From Rotaria macrura (taxonomy: Eukaryota > Rotifera > Eurotatoria > Philodinida > Philodinidae), in the NCBI GenBank assembly GCA_900239685.1, contig OENT01000147.1, positions 1-64,000 of the forward strand: a stretch of 64,000 nt of DNA, given 5' to 3'. Of this stretch, positions 1-12,835 are shown piece by piece. Position 1 is the stretch's first letter. Every line of letters begins with the position of its first letter. The notes below the pieces were generated by a model. That model had not been told where the DNA came from. It searched no databases and saw nothing but the letters and a program-made list of their open reading frames with translations. The position numbers and the translations under genes were made by a program.

Positions 1-180
1 TATACCCTTGAATAAACCCATTCACTTTGGGTTGCTGACGTTTATAAACCCTATGTAATGAGTTTTTGAATGGGTTTTTGCGAGGGTTTAGACATATCTA
101 AATAAACGCTTCTAAGGGTTTGCTATACGTTGCACTTTCATAAACCCTTTTTTCGTTTTTTATTCTACGGATTTTTTTTA
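1..180. repeat. AAACCC/GGGTTT motif cluster
   Basis: The first 160 bases carry at least six copies of AAACCC or GGGTTT-like hexamers in both orientations, separated by unrelated AT-rich sequence. They are not in a tandem register, so this is not a simple satellite or telomere array. Scattered inverted hexamers of this kind occur in subterminal regions of DNA transposons. The element, if there is one, runs off the left edge of the window. Confidence 0.3.
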
Positions 181-1000
181 CAGTGATTCAGTAGTTTGAA
201 AAATGCAAAAAAAATAAATGCGACTGGCAAATCTAAAAAAATGTAAAAATATAGATTAGAAACTTCTTCATTCCGATGTCTTTTCAACCTATGAAATCGA
301 CATCATCAGTCTTTTATTTAGATTAACTCATGACAATGTCATACAGAATCTTTCGATCTACATGATTTCTATGGAGGTTCAATCAAGTAATCATTTAAAT
401 AAGTCTGTCTTCAAGATATTGAACACTAGTTCGCTTTATCAATGATTCACTATATGAGTGAATATTTCATTCATTTGGGATCATATTTTTATGAGAATTA
501 CATGACTGAATACTTTTGAATAGCGTCCTTTTAAATTCATCGAATACTGTCTTCTACAGCCAAATAAAAACATTATAACGGCATGAAAATAATTAACCGA
601 GGAAGCCTTCTGGAAAGAGATCTTCAGTTCATTTAAACTGTCTGATATATAAACTAGAAAAAATATCACTAACCATCATATAAAAGATATTTCGGGTACC
701 GATAAAATCACTGTAGAGTGCTCGAAATGTCAACAAGTGAGTCGGAGTATGCAGTCTACCAAGTCTTTGTAATATGTTATGCTCAGAAAATTTCAGTATT
801 ATCTCTTTCAAACTCAATATTTCAAAAATTTATAATTTTAAAACATTGAAATTCTGTACGTTATCTTCATATCTTATGATTGGGACTAGATGCGACGAAT
901 CGTTATTTGAGTGAATATCATAGTTAATACAGTATTCAACTAGACATCAGATTATTCATGTTTCATAAAACAAGCGTATTGGAGAGCTTGAACACAGCAG
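181..1000. other. AT-rich stretch without a gene
   Basis: Both strands hold only short open frames (62 codons or fewer) with low-complexity translations and no exon-like series joined by splice sites. I see no RNA gene. The last eight bases (993-1000) are the left target-site duplication of the adjacent MITE. Confidence 0.6.
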
Positions 1001-1278
1001 TAGGGGTGTCATTTTCTTGTTAATTTAAAATAAATATAAATTTTCAATAATTTGTATTTATTTTAAATATAAATTATGCAACGAAATAATTTATTTTTAA
1101 AAATAAATATAACTTATCGTAATTTATATTTATAATAAATTATAACTTATGACAATTTATATTTATTTTAAATATAAATTGCGGATCAAAAATATTTATA
1201 TTTAAAATAAATATGAATGATTGGTAATTTAATTTACTCGTAAATTAAATGAAAAGTAAATATAAATTGACACCCCTG
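1001..1278. mobile_element. hAT-type MITE with 8-bp target duplication
   Basis: A 278-bp AT-rich element ends in near-perfect inverted repeats, TAGGGGTGTCA on the left and TGACACCCCTG on the right. It is flanked by an exact 8-bp direct repeat, CACAGCAG, at 993-1000 and 1279-1286. An 8-bp duplication plus a (C/T)AGGGGTGTCA terminus is the hallmark of the hAT superfamily. The interior is built of alternating AATTTATATTTA and TTTAAATATAAATT blocks able to fold into hairpins, and it has no coding capacity. It is therefore a non-autonomous copy, mobilised by a transposase encoded elsewhere. The first terminal base is T rather than the usual C, so one end has mutated. Confidence 0.85.
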
Positions 1279-1286
1279 CACAGCAG

Positions 1287-1854
1287 TTGGATCCAGGAAA
1301 AAACCTTCTATAAATATTTACATTCAATTAGAAGTCAATCCATCCTATATTATATATTATGATGTTCGCATCGTTCTTCTCTCTCAGGTTTATCTACGAA
1401 ACAAGGGATTCCAATAATAACAAGAAAAGGTATCTAATCTTGACAATTTCCAATTTGAGAAAAATATACAAACTGATAAATGGGTACATTCTAATTGCAA
1501 TATGGATTATTTTACTTACTTGCAATTAAAAATTTGAAAGATCGATTAGCAACGAATTAAGTACTCCTAACAAAAAAGTAGAAAAAAAACCGAATGATTG
1601 CTAGTAAGAACAACGTGGCATGAGTTATATACCTGGGACATGCATCACTTCACATTAAAGTGAACACGTGTGCATGAGTGTATCTGTATACAAAGTGTAA
1701 CTACTGTCGAATGGAAGTATCACTCGTTTAACACTAGTGTATAATCAACAGACTTAGAATAAATCTGAAAAAGATACACACTACGAGAGAGTCTTGTGGT
1801 ATTCATTCGATCGTTTTGGATTTGTACGACGAGCATAACAGTCGTACCTCATTG
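1287..1854. other. Non-coding AT-rich stretch
   Basis: No open frame of useful length, splice-site series, RNA gene or repeat stands out here. Confidence 0.5.
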
Positions 1855-2241
1855 ATGAGGTCTCTGAATATAATTTCCATGCCATTTAGTACTTACACAT
1901 TTTATGTGAAATTCAGAAGAAAAAGAAATAGTTTTAGAAAAAAGCTGCTCGTGCATGAATGGTGCGATGCAGTACACATCCAAACCGATCGTTTAATAAA
2001 GACCCAATCAATGCAGCTGTCGAGGCGAGTTGTAATTCGTCTGCGTCCGGGCAGAAATGAAATGACGTTAGTATTGACTCAACATACACGTTGCTCAATT
2101 CGTCAGGTATCGGTTCATTATTGTGATATTGCACACGCAAATTATGTTGTCCGAAGATTAATGATATTGTTTTCTTATCTTGAATTATTCATTATTTTAC
2201 TTTGCACCATGTTTATTTTTACTCTGCTCGTTAGTTGGTGA
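1855..2241 (+). CDS. Hypothetical 128-aa protein (doubtful)
   Basis: An open frame from the first ATG at 1855 would encode about 128 residues. It has a very basic N-terminal half (runs of Arg and Lys around residues 20-35) and a hydrophobic C-terminal segment of about 25 residues ending in LLVSW. The frame is open further upstream but without an ATG. I recognise no domain. Composition around 1930-2130 is slightly richer in G+C than its surroundings, which is the main reason to mention it. It may equally be a chance frame or the decayed remnant of a mobile element. Confidence 0.2.
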   Translation: MRSLNIISMPFSTYTFYVKFRRKRNSFRKKLLVHEWCDAVHIQTDRLIKTQSMQLSRRVVIRLRPGRNEMTLVLTQHTRCSIRQVSVHYCDIAHANYVVRRLMILFSYLELFIILLCTMFIFTLLVSW

Positions 2242-2244
2242 CAG

Positions 2245-2950
2245 AAATTTCTGCAATGATTTATAACCTTTCACATTTCAATACAACTATCGATAGATGT
2301 GTCTACAAGACAAACTATTGTGAATAAAATTTCAGCAAACATGCAATTGTGTTATTAAAAATCTAGGTAATTCAAACTTTAGAATGATTATAGTAATCGT
2401 ACTCTTAAATACCATACTACCATGTACTGAAGCAGTAGTTTTTAAAAGAAAACGAAAGATCGTTGTTGGGTGACAAAGATAGCAAGAACCAATCGAAGTA
2501 CGATGAGACAGTATTGTTTAGAAATTACTTTTTTCAACATGACACAACACAATGAACCTTATTTTAATCACAGAAAGAAAAACAAATCTTCTCAAATCGC
2601 ATGCAAAAATACTTGAAGAAAGAACAATGGTGTTTTGAAAATCCAATCATATCGCATAACAAAATTTTCGATACAGTGAAGCAATGACATGTTAGAAGCA
2701 TAGTCATTGTTCATCGTTTTGTTCTTACACCAAGCATAGCCTATTTCAAGTCTTACAATACGCGCAGTAATCATTCGAAAAAAAGATTGATGATAATGCG
2801 AGGGTAGGTCAGTTGATATCTTACAATGCTTATCTACGTGCAGTATGTCTTTCATTTCATTATTGTGCACTTTTTGCTTATCTATTTCAAACATCTAGAT
2901 ATTTCGATTCGCATAAACAAAACAAAGCATTTTCCCTCTCTTACTTTTGC
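2245..2950. other. Non-coding stretch upstream of the acid ceramidase gene
   Basis: No supportable gene. The right end carries a pyrimidine-rich tract closing in TTTTGCAG at 2952, 14 bases before the acid ceramidase start codon. This is either the acceptor of a 5' UTR intron or a spliced-leader acceptor. Confidence 0.5.
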
Positions 2951-2966
2951 AGATCTCGTTGTTACG

Positions 2967-4828
2967 ATGCGCATCAATTCAATTTCATTTCTACTTGTCT
3001 TTCTAACTGCTCATGGAATTGTATGCTATGAAGAAAGATATTCTTTAATTAATTTGTTCCTTTTCCATCGCCTATTGATAGTTCGGAGAGCAATGTCTGA
3101 GTGATCAATGGCCACCGAAACCGGAACGGACTATACCAACCTATGTTGTCAATTTGGATGATCCACCTATGGAACGTTGGAACCAAGTAGCAGCAGCATT
3201 CAAGACTGAAGTAATCCATCTCTATTGGTCGAGTTTTGTTTTGTTTTGTTTGAACGCTACTGTTTCTGTTTGCAGATTATCGATATTCTTGCTTTTTTCA
3301 AAGCTTACCTCATTCAAATATCCCCAAATCTACAATTTCTCCTTGATATTATTGACGAGAAACTAGTAATTGAATGTTGCATACAATTTTTCTCAATGTT
3401 TCTTTCATTTTGTAATAGCCTGCTATGGCCGACACATTACCAGCTCCCTATGGTGACGAAATGAAAGGCATTAGCAAGGCAACAGGATTACCTTTAGGTA
3501 TTTATATTAAAAAGGTCAATTTAATTGCACGATGAAGATGCTATAGCAGTTTTCACTATTCCATATTTTTGAATGTTGAGAACGAACTATCAATTAAATC
3601 ATCATGTTTTCATTCTTTTAGGTGAGGTCGTTCTCTACAATATCATCTACGAAGCGTCTGCACTATGCACATCGATGGTTGCTCATGATCAATATGGTAA
3701 TGTTTTTCATGCACGAAATCTTGATTTTGGAGTTTTCGTTGGGTAGGTATTCGATAAGTAAACAAGAATTTTCTTTTTTTTGACCTAGGTCAAAAATAAA
3801 TATTTCAACAAGCATCACATCTAACGTCTTTACTGCCCCTAGAAATCGATAACTACATTAAAAGCTTTAGATTCTCTGAATAAGCTTCCCACACGAGAGA
3901 AATTATACCTAGAGAATAAATAGAAGATCACTATGCTTATATTTTCTAGCTGGGATATGTTGAATAATACTTGGATATTGACTGAAAAACTTCGTACATT
4001 AATCGCTCAAATCAATTTTACTCGAAATGGTGAAGTAATCTTTAAAACAACAACCTTTGCAGGGTATGGCAGTGTGTTAGAGTTTTCTGAATACAAAGAT
4101 TTTCTCATTTCATTTTTGACAGCTACCTCGGTGCGCTCACAGGACTCAAACCAAATGTTTTCAGTGCCTCGGTTAATAGTCGTACAAGTATTCAAGGTGG
4201 TTACGAAGGTATAATCGAATGGATTTTTAATATTGACCGTAATCAATCGTTCATTACATTTGCCATTCGTGATATGCTTACCAACGCAAAAAGTTTTGAT
4301 GAAGTTGTTAACTATTTATCTGAAACAAAATTGGTAGCTCCTTGTTATTATATCATCGGTGGTCCGCAACCAAAACAAGTATTTAAGTTTTATTTGTAGA
4401 CATTTACTTTTATATTTATCGATATCTAGGGTGTTGTTATTACACGAGAACGTTCTAAAGTTGTTAATATTACACGAATAGGTACAGATGATTTATGGTT
4501 TGTAATTGAGACAAATTATGATAATTGGAAAAAACAGCCATTCTTCGATGATCGTCTAACACCATGTATCAAATGCATGAAAACTAAAGGACAAAATCAA
4601 GTCACATTTGAGTCGATATTCAATGTCTTATCTTCAAGACCTATGCTCAATGCGGTAATTTGCTTTCTTTTCTATTGAACTATTGGATCATCTTGTGAAA
4701 TAAAAAATATTTCATTTTCTTTATATTAGCTGACCGTTCATTCTACAATGATGGAACTATCGACTGGTCGATATGAATCTTACTCTCAGCATTGTCGCAA
4801 TGAAGATGCGGCATGCTTACCTTGGTAA
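2967..4828 (+). CDS. ASAH1: Acid ceramidase (N-acylsphingosine amidohydrolase)
   Basis: Lysosomal N-terminal-nucleophile hydrolase that cleaves ceramide into sphingosine and fatty acid. Nine exons join in frame to 388 aa: 2967-3020, 3082-3210, 3276-3365, 3419-3497, 3622-3742, 3950-4063, 4123-4378, 4430-4654, 4730-4828. The human enzyme has 395 aa. A hydrophobic signal peptide starts at the ATG at 2967. The precursor is normally self-cleaved before the catalytic Cys; here that is Cys133 in ALCTSMVAHD, followed by the family motif ARNLDFGVFVGWD. Further family blocks are TTFAGYLGALTGLKP, TNYDNWK and FFDDRLTP. The length and the DFGVFxGWD block favour acid ceramidase over the shorter paralogue NAAA. 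Most introns are 51-75 bp; those after exons 4 and 5 are 124 and 207 bp. A polyadenylation signal lies 64 bp downstream. Confidence 0.93.
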
Positions 4829-4891
4829 AATTTATCCATGAGAGATAATTCGATTACCATTATATTCGGTTTTTACATTTTTTTCATTGAT

Positions 4892-4897
4892 AATAAA
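4892..4897 (+). terminator. Polyadenylation signal AATAAA (acid ceramidase)
   Basis: Canonical AATAAA 64 bp after the stop codon, the first on this strand. Confidence 0.55.
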
Positions 4898-7404
4898 TCT
4901 TGGGTCATACTAATGATGTTTACTTTAAAAAGAGTTCAATCGAACAGAAGAACACGGAGCTGAAAATTTTGTGATAAATTTCACAGCACGTATGATTTCG
5001 ATGAAACATATCTGGTTGCCATAGAATCAACGATGAATTTATAAAGATGATTGCGATCTACAGCGTGCTTGATAGAGCATAGTGTCTGCTATTGAACGCA
5101 TTGTAGGTTATTCATTTTAGGATAAACTTTCAGGATGTTGTATACGTTTTTCTGAAACCTCATACTCATTGGTAGAACATGTGCAATTTGAATCGTTATT
5201 CAGATAAGCACAACATAACCAGCTCAAACAAACGAAAATGTTCACTATATGCCTTCGCATGAACGCACTCAATTCTTTTTAATTGATGGTCTAACGGAAA
5301 TTACTCGAAACTTCTTTGCACACCATTTTATTGCAGAAAACGACTTGAATCAAAGTTCCAAAACTTCTTTCGCATTTTCTTTCACATTATAGATGCTTTG
5401 TTTTGATATTTTCCCAAATTCTTCCACGTTTTTGAACTCTATAGAAGGTTTGTCTTGGTCTCAAAATGAAAGGAATAATCAGCTATACAACTTAACGTAG
5501 TCAAAATTTGAATTTTTCGTTTAAAGTGTCATAAGCCTCAACTGTATAACAATACACACCCTATTCTTATCATGTTTTAAAAGATAAGCGGAAGATAAAA
5601 TCGGCCATTGTTAAGTTAAGTTGTAGTCTCGAATCTGGACTACACTTTAAACCTAGTCTGAGCTTTCTAGCTTTTAAAATGATAGAAAAAATTGGAAAAT
5701 CCAGAAACTCACATTTCGTCCCTTCATCTTGATATAAATCTTAGTAGACTAAATATTTCGAGCTGAAATTATCATTGCAAAGTAACTACCTCGAGAGGCA
5801 ACGTGCGCTAAAAATTTCAGCAAGAGTGAATGGCACACTACGCATTTATCGCACGCTTATTTGTATTTTTTCATTTCATCTGGCTTCCGTTGAAGAAGCA
5901 GAACTCGCTAATTACTGGCGTCGGTCTTTTATACCCTACGACGAAAGTTTATTAAGCATGACTAAATATCGAGCGAACTATTTCTTATGAATGAGTTGTG
6001 GTCAGAAGAAGATGGAAGAATACGATCACTCGTAAAATTCCTGGAATTCTAACGGAACTTTGAAATATACTATGTGGAATACTACACGATCAGTATTGAA
6101 CTAGTTGTCCACACCGTTTGTTTTCTATGATCTGAAAGCTGTGAAGTTATACTGAAGCATCTAGAAGATATGCGCGTATTCAAGTGCTCATATTTTCTAA
6201 GAGTATGTGTTGCTTGGTCGAATCAAGAAAATCAATATGCATATACTCGAGAATCTGATTACGTAGTATTTGTACTTTTTACTAACATAATGGTGAATTG
6301 TCACTGACAATTTGTCAGTTGTCATACAAAAACTAGTGCTAAAGAGTACGTCTTTTGAAGGTTCGCACGGAAGAGATCAACATGATGGCGTTGACTCGGT
6401 TGAGATTAATTCATTCTTGAGTATATACATTTATATGTATGCATTGATATCTAGCAATACATGCGTACAATTGTCATTGTGGATGGTACTTCGTTTTTAT
6501 TGTTTCACATAGTTTACAAAATAAAATGTATTAAAACAGAAGACAAACATTTGTAGCACCATCATTATGAAAAATATAGCAGTCTATATTAAGTGAAAAA
6601 CAGAACAGAAAAAATAGTGACTAATTTAATTATTGTTTTTACCGTCGAAATAGAAATAAATATTGCTTTATCACATATTGCATAAGAAAGTCCACAAGCT
6701 ATCCTAGAGTTAGAAAATTGTCAAAAGAAACAATACCAAAGAGAATTAAAGACTAAAACTATCTAACACAACCAAATTTATCTAAATGCTATGCCATTAT
6801 TTTAGAAAAGATCATACTATATTCCACAGATCTATTGTAGAGTCAGTAAAGAGAATGCAAACGGTCTCAAACGTACCAGCCGATCATAATAATGGTAATC
6901 TTTCGATTAATCAAATTTCGTTGAGAATCATCTCTATTATAAAATCGGCTCTCTAATCTCGACAACTATACATATAATTATTCTAACTTCTACTTCGATG
7001 TATCGATAGTATGCCTCATTTTTTACTATAGCATTATTTTATAAACTCATCTCTAGAGCTCCAGAACATACAAAGTGACTAATAACATAGCATCACTGAC
7101 ATCATCATAGTCTAGCGACATCATATTCCTAACAATATCACAATGATTCAACTGCTTTAAACGTATCAGTTGAGAGTGGTGATGTCACTGATTGACTAAC
7201 TAACTAAAAACGACCGACAGACAGACAGAATCGAATCAACCGACTTCACATTGATATGATAGATTTTGATTTTTTTCTTCTCCTCTATTACCTTTAAAGT
7301 ATTTTTGCGTCTCGTGCAACTATGCAATTATCAAAAATTGCTTGTCGATTACTCGCGACTATAGATTATGTAATGTTTTTTTTAAATATTTTATTTCATT
7401 TTAG
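4898..7404. other. Intergenic region, no gene seen
   Basis: About 2.5 kb with only short frames (71 codons or fewer) lacking ATG starts or recognisable translations. I found no tRNA B-box or repeat array. The right end is a T-rich tract ending in TTTTAG at 7404, eight bases before the NDRG start codon. Confidence 0.55.
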
Positions 7405-7412
7405 AATTAACG

Positions 7413-9218
7413 ATGTCTACTTATTCAACATCAGTTGATACGCAAGATCGGCTACTCGAACGTCCGATGCACGAGACGTCTATATCTACAGTGAAAGTCA
7501 GTTTTATGAATTCGAATATCTTATTTCTTTTTTCTTCTAAATATAGTCTATTCCGATTTCAACAAAATACGGTTATGTTATGGTAACACAACAAGGACCA
7601 GCCGATCGGCCAGTAATCATTACGTATCATGATGTTGGGTATAATTGTATGTTATTATTAAACTAAATGATTATTTATGACAAATGTCGTGTTTCAATTG
7701 ATTGTGTTTTTTTTCTAGCTGCAACACAATTTCATCATTTCTTTGCTTTTACTGAAATGATACCAATAACAGGCAATTTTACAATCTATCATATCAATGC
7801 ACCAGGACAAGAAGATCGTGCTAATCCGTTACCATCAACGTACATATCGTTCAATTCAGTTGTAATCTTGTTTTAAACCATATTTAAATTTAGATCTGTC
7901 TATCCTACTATGGAACAATTAGCAGAAACTGTGAATGATGTATTCGATCATTTAAAGTAGAATTGCGTTTTTTTCCCTCCGTATTCATTGTGTACGATAT
8001 GTATGAAATCTTTTAGTATTAAAACAGCCATTGGATTTGGTGTTGGTGTTGGTGCAAATGTTTTAACACGTTTCGCTGTTCGTACTTTCTCTTACTATTC
8101 AATTTCGCTTTTTGATTTTATCTTAATTAATTTCAGTTGAAATACTCTACTAAACTCTATGGTCTTATTTTGGTTAATTGCATTTCACGTGGTATCGGAT
8201 GGTTCGAGGGTTTTACTCTTAAAGTATTTCGAAACTATAAAAAATTAATTAGAAAACAGTTCATCATGATTTGATTGTTATAGTGGCCAACTCAAGATAT
8301 GCCTCAACAAACATGGACTGATTCACTTTTATCATATCTTATTTGGTATCATTTGGGTTATGTAAGTAAAGTCTTGTTATGTTATACATAAATATAATGG
8401 TTATGAAATGTAGGAGAGTCAATCAACACATCCAGATTTAGTTCAAGGACTTCGTCGTCATTTGGAAGAAAATATTAATGCTAAAAATGTTGTTAAACTT
8501 CTTAATTCATTTTTAAAGTAAATTTTATGAAAAGAAATTTGTGCATTGTTCTTGATTATCCAATCAATCGTTTTTTTTTCGTCTTTCCAATTAGACGTAC
8601 ACCTATTGTAATGGAACGACCAAATGAAATGAATAAAAAAGCCGATCCACCAAAAAGTCTTAAGTATGTTTAAAAAAGGCTTAAATATTATGCGTCCTCT
8701 TGAGGTCAAGGTTATTCTACAAATGTTTCTCTTTTAGATGCAATATTCTTAATATAACTGGATTTTCATCGCCACACAAAGACGATGTTATTGATACGAA
8801 TGATCTATGTGATCCAACTATGTCTTCCTATGTTGAATTTGCAGATTGCGGTGGTGCTGTCCTTGAAGAACAACCGGCTAAAACAGCTGAAGCGATTCGA
8901 CTCTTTCTTCAAGGTCTTGGCTATAGTAAGTTTGTAAAACTTGTTCGTTTCTTTGTTTTCTATTGAAATCTTTATCTAGTATCACATTTGAGTATTCCAC
9001 GATTTTCAATTGCTAATCGGTTAACTGAACAAGCAACTGAATATAAACGTCGCAATGGTTCCGGATCACATCGTACTAGTGCACCATTTGATGCAGTCGA
9101 TTCAGGACTTTATCGAGATGATTTACAAGGCGACGATGTCGATGATGATCCAAATTACTATGGTCATGAACTTCAACTTCGTGTTGATTCATTCGATGAT
9201 CGCAATGTTAAATTATAA
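7413..9218 (+). CDS. NDRG: NDRG family protein (N-myc downstream-regulated)
   Basis: Alpha/beta-hydrolase-fold protein of the NDRG family, regarded as non-enzymatic adaptors in stress response, trafficking and differentiation. Eleven exons join in frame to 397 aa (family about 360-395): 7413-7496, 7547-7646, 7719-7839, 7894-7956, 8017-8077, 8137-8223, 8284-8361, 8414-8517, 8595-8663, 8738-8925, 8980-9218. Diagnostic blocks are ITYHDVGYN, INAPGQED, YPTMEQLAE, AIGFGVGVGANVLTRFAL and LILVNCISRGIGWFE. The 'nucleophile elbow' reads GVGVG without Ser, as in other NDRG proteins, so no hydrolase activity is expected. The C-terminal 80 residues are Asp/Arg/Ser-rich and disordered-looking. The donor of exon 5 is GTTCGT. 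Signal AATAAA lies at 9466. Confidence 0.93.
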
Positions 9219-9465
9219 AACAGAAAACTAACAGCATCATAATAATTTTTAACATTCTTGTTCAATTGTATTCCTGTAACAGTGATCTTGATTTTAGTCG
9301 CTTTTTCAAAATGATCTGTCCCAAAATTTTAATCTGCGTATGTGTTTTTTGAAAGAAAAGTTTGTATAAAGAATGTAGTCAGAAAATGTTTTAAAACTGT
9401 CATCTTGTCTCCGTTTTTTCAATATGAATCAGTGCAACATATATTATTTCACGTTTTAGTTTCAA

Positions 9466-9471
9466 AATAAA
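9466..9471 (+). terminator. Polyadenylation signal AATAAA (NDRG)
   Basis: Canonical hexamer about 250 bp after the NDRG stop codon. Confidence 0.5.
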
Positions 9472-10211
9472 GAATGTCTCTTCATCTAAACGATGAAATC
9501 TAATGAAACGGAAAAAAAAAGAAATTACATGGTCGTTTTTCTTTTCGAAGGATATCTTTGTTACTGTTTAGGGTCGTTTTTTTTTAATGAAACGATATAG
9601 TTCTGATTGTCACTCATTCTGTTACGCATTGAGTATGTTCGTTGAAATTTTTTTCTATGCATAACAGTGGGAACATGATTGATGTTCTTCAGTGATTTGT
9701 CCTCATCAACTGTCAGATTGAAACAAAACTAAGGCGGTGTTAACTTGATGTACTGACTTTCACTTGAATACAATGATAACAAAAACGTTTTGATGACCTT
9801 GATGGATACATTTAGTGAATACGTTCGAGCAGTATTCTTCTATGAAATATATATCAAAATTGTAAAATAAAAACAAATTTTACAATATATCTTAAGTCAT
9901 ATTTCAATCAAGAACAAAAAACTCGATTCATTATCGACGAATAGATACGTAAAAGTTCAAGTTCATGAATTTTTCTTCCCTCTCCCTCCGTCAAGACACA
10001 CGTATCAACGCGTTAGTGAAATGGAGAAATTCATGTGTCACTCGATGAGATTAAAAATTTCATGCTGATATTTAGTTTTTCTATGAATTTACTTAAGTTA
10101 AATATTATTAATCTTTTATTTTCATTTCACTATATTTAAGTTTATAATAGTTATAAAAACGAATCATATTGCAGTTTCAATTTATTCTTGAAAAAATAAA
10201 TATAAATAAGA
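9472..10211. other. Convergent intergenic spacer
   Basis: Lies between the 3' ends of the NDRG gene (+) and the PIP kinase gene (-). No coding or RNA feature is visible. Confidence 0.55.
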
Positions 10212-10217
10212 TTTATT
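10212..10217 (-). terminator. Polyadenylation signal AATAAA (PIP kinase, minus strand)
   Basis: TTTATT on the plus strand, i.e. AATAAA for the minus-strand kinase gene, about 47 bp past its stop codon. Confidence 0.5.
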
Positions 10218-10263
10218 CCTCAAACATCATTTTGTCTTATGGTTGATAAGGAAACTCGTGTAG

Positions 10264-12815
10264 TTATTTATTTGTTCGAATATATTGTTCACTATTTCCG
10301 TCTTCATCATCAATATTTAATGCTCGAACAGTTTTAAATGAATTGCATGAAACATCATTCAAAGGTTCATATTCATCTACAAACTGTTTTTCAATATCAT
10401 TTTGTGAGCACTTATCGGATATGATAGGTGACTCAAGTAATTCAGTCAATATTTGTTTTCTATCAATAAATACTTTATTAAATAGAAAACGAATAAGACG
10501 CTTGTCATATTCACCCGGATGAATAACACTAAAAAAGTCAATTTAAAAAATTGATATTTAGCCATGTCATAAAATATTACCTATACTCAGAACTTCGTTT
10601 CGGATCACGAATATGCTGTATTCTATGTTGCATGCGTTTGAAACTATCGAACGTTTGCAAATAATCAATAAACGATGGGTAAAGAAGCACACGTCGGCCA
10701 TCATGTGTCACGCCGGGAATACCTTGAAAGTTAATTATATTCTAAAATTCATCAAGATAAAACCAAAAGAGAAGAATTCGATGGATTTCTTAATTCCGTT
10801 TGTTGTTCTATTTCGATTGATTGTTTGGAAACGAACTTAAATGAAATTCGAAATAGTTGCGCAAACACAGAAGTAGAGAAGATTATTTTGTTTTCTTCTT
10901 CTTTTAATTCATATGGGCAATCTCTCAACCGTCTAGTTCCTACTGATTCATTTCTATAAACTTCGATTGAGCGATGAGTACGCTAAAGTAAATTCTCAAT
11001 AGCAGCTTGTTATTTTTATAATACTAATAGTTTAACATCAATATAACATGAATGGTTTCGTAATCGAAAAAGTAATTTATACATTTTAACTAAAATCTCG
11101 CCTTATCGGCAGATCTCTTCCTAATGATATGTTTCTTTGCAGATTGTTTTCAATCCTTTTCTCTCTGTCGATTTTAACATTCGACTATAGTGCGTCTTAA
11201 CTTTAAAAATAGAATAAATCTCGCTTAGGTCGGAATCTGGACGATGAAATCTAGTTGATGATGTAGTTAAGTAATTTATCTAAGTTTCACAATACGAAGA
11301 TATCTTTTATGGATTCAAATAAAGAAATATGTATCAATTGACGATTCGAATCCCAGTTTCTCGTACTGTATCTGTAATGTATTGTGACTATATAATAGAA
11401 AGTATCGAAACAATTTGTTCTTTTCTTATTTATGACCGATAAAGATAAGATTTTTATGTGAAATTGTATTGTTTTAAGTGAATCAAGTTTGCATGTATCC
11501 ATTGTGTAGTTGTCTTATGCAGAGAAATCTGTTGAAAACAATTCTCGTTTGAAGAACGGATCGTATTTGTCAAAGATTTATTTAAGTAAGTTTTACAACT
11601 CACCTAATAATGAGCTTGCCATTGTATTATCATTAAATGTATCTACTTGAGGACAAGTAAGAAGATGTAACGGTTTCATAATAAATTTGCTAAGTAATTT
11701 TGTATTTGAAATATTCGTAGTTTTATTTTGCTCATCATGATTTTGAGATTGAATTGATGTTCGATCTACATTTGTTGCTGCATATAATGCACTTATTCCT
11801 AATTGTGGTTTTGGTTTTGATTTTAGAGGTATATCATTATTTTCTTTAGTGTGAACACATTCTTCTAATTGATAAACGCCTAGCATGAGGCTAAAATCAG
11901 TAATCATTAGTTTTCTCAATTCACATATATCAGATTCAAGTTTTAATTTAAGTCTTAGATAAATTTCATGAGGAATACGAATGCCATATGGATAAAATGA
12001 TTCAAAATCAATATCTTTCAATGCTTTAAGACGTTTTGATGGTAGATCAACACTTGAATAACGACCAATGCTTGAACCTTTTAAATCGTATATTTCATGA
12101 ATATTAAGAAATGACGGTAGATTATTTACCATGACAACACAATAGATTTCAGATGTAAATATTGATTTCATATTAACAGAATAAAGACCAACGTATCGTG
12201 TCATGAATGAAGATGCATAAGAAAAGCGTAAAGAAAGACCAGATAAAATACGCATTAAAAACTTTGCTTCATGATCACGAATCGTTTTTATAACATATAC
12301 CTAAATTAAATAAACATGAACTACGAATAAATTTTCTTTTTTCCTTATAAAGTCATCGAACGATTTACATCATCTTGTGTTTTATACATTTGTGAACCTG
12401 ATCGTCCTGTATTAGTAAAATTAATGAATTCACCCGAATGAAATGATGATTGAAAATCATTGCGTGTTATACCAATAGATGTACGCATGGCTTCAAAAGC
12501 AATGGGTGCATATGTTGTTATATCAATTGTTGTTATAGTTTCTGAAACTTTTTCTTCTGGCAAACGTGTTATTCTATATTGATGTGTTCGTGTTGAACGA
12601 TATTCATTTCCAAGTATGCATGATGGTCGATCGATATTATTTAATGTTTCAGCAAAATAAATTATACATTGACGTAGTGTTTTACCAATTAATTCAGAAT
12701 TATTTGTAAAATATGTATTTTGGAAAGGTGTTCTGACATAGGATAGAACACTTGTTTCTATTGTATTCCAATCTTCTAAATTGAGAACGTTTACTGTATC
12801 TGTTAATTCATTCAT
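10264..12815 (-). CDS. PIP5K: Phosphatidylinositol-4-phosphate 5-kinase-like enzyme
   Basis: PIPK-family lipid kinase that phosphorylates phosphatidylinositol phosphates at the plasma or inner membranes. Four exons on the minus strand join in frame to 516 aa: 12815-12369, 12300-11604, 10722-10581, 10528-10264. The first intron is 68 bp and the second 881 bp. Kinase features in order: glycine-loop region GRSGSQMYKTQDD (about residues 137-149); the ATP-binding Lys in VYVIKTIRDHEAKFL; the family signature DLKGSSIGRYSS; ALKDIDF; the catalytic block LMITDFSLMLGVYQLEE (canonical DYSLLVGIH); and GIPGVTHDGRRVLLYPSFIDYLQTF, keeping the metal-binding Asp of IID. The likely specificity loop is RDPKRSSEYRVIHPGEYDKR. 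The C-terminus is acidic. Type I is favoured by the loop length but not proven. A TTTTCAG acceptor-like site lies 17 bp upstream of the ATG. Confidence 0.88.
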
Positions 12816-12835
12816 TTTAATTCAAGATAGATCTG

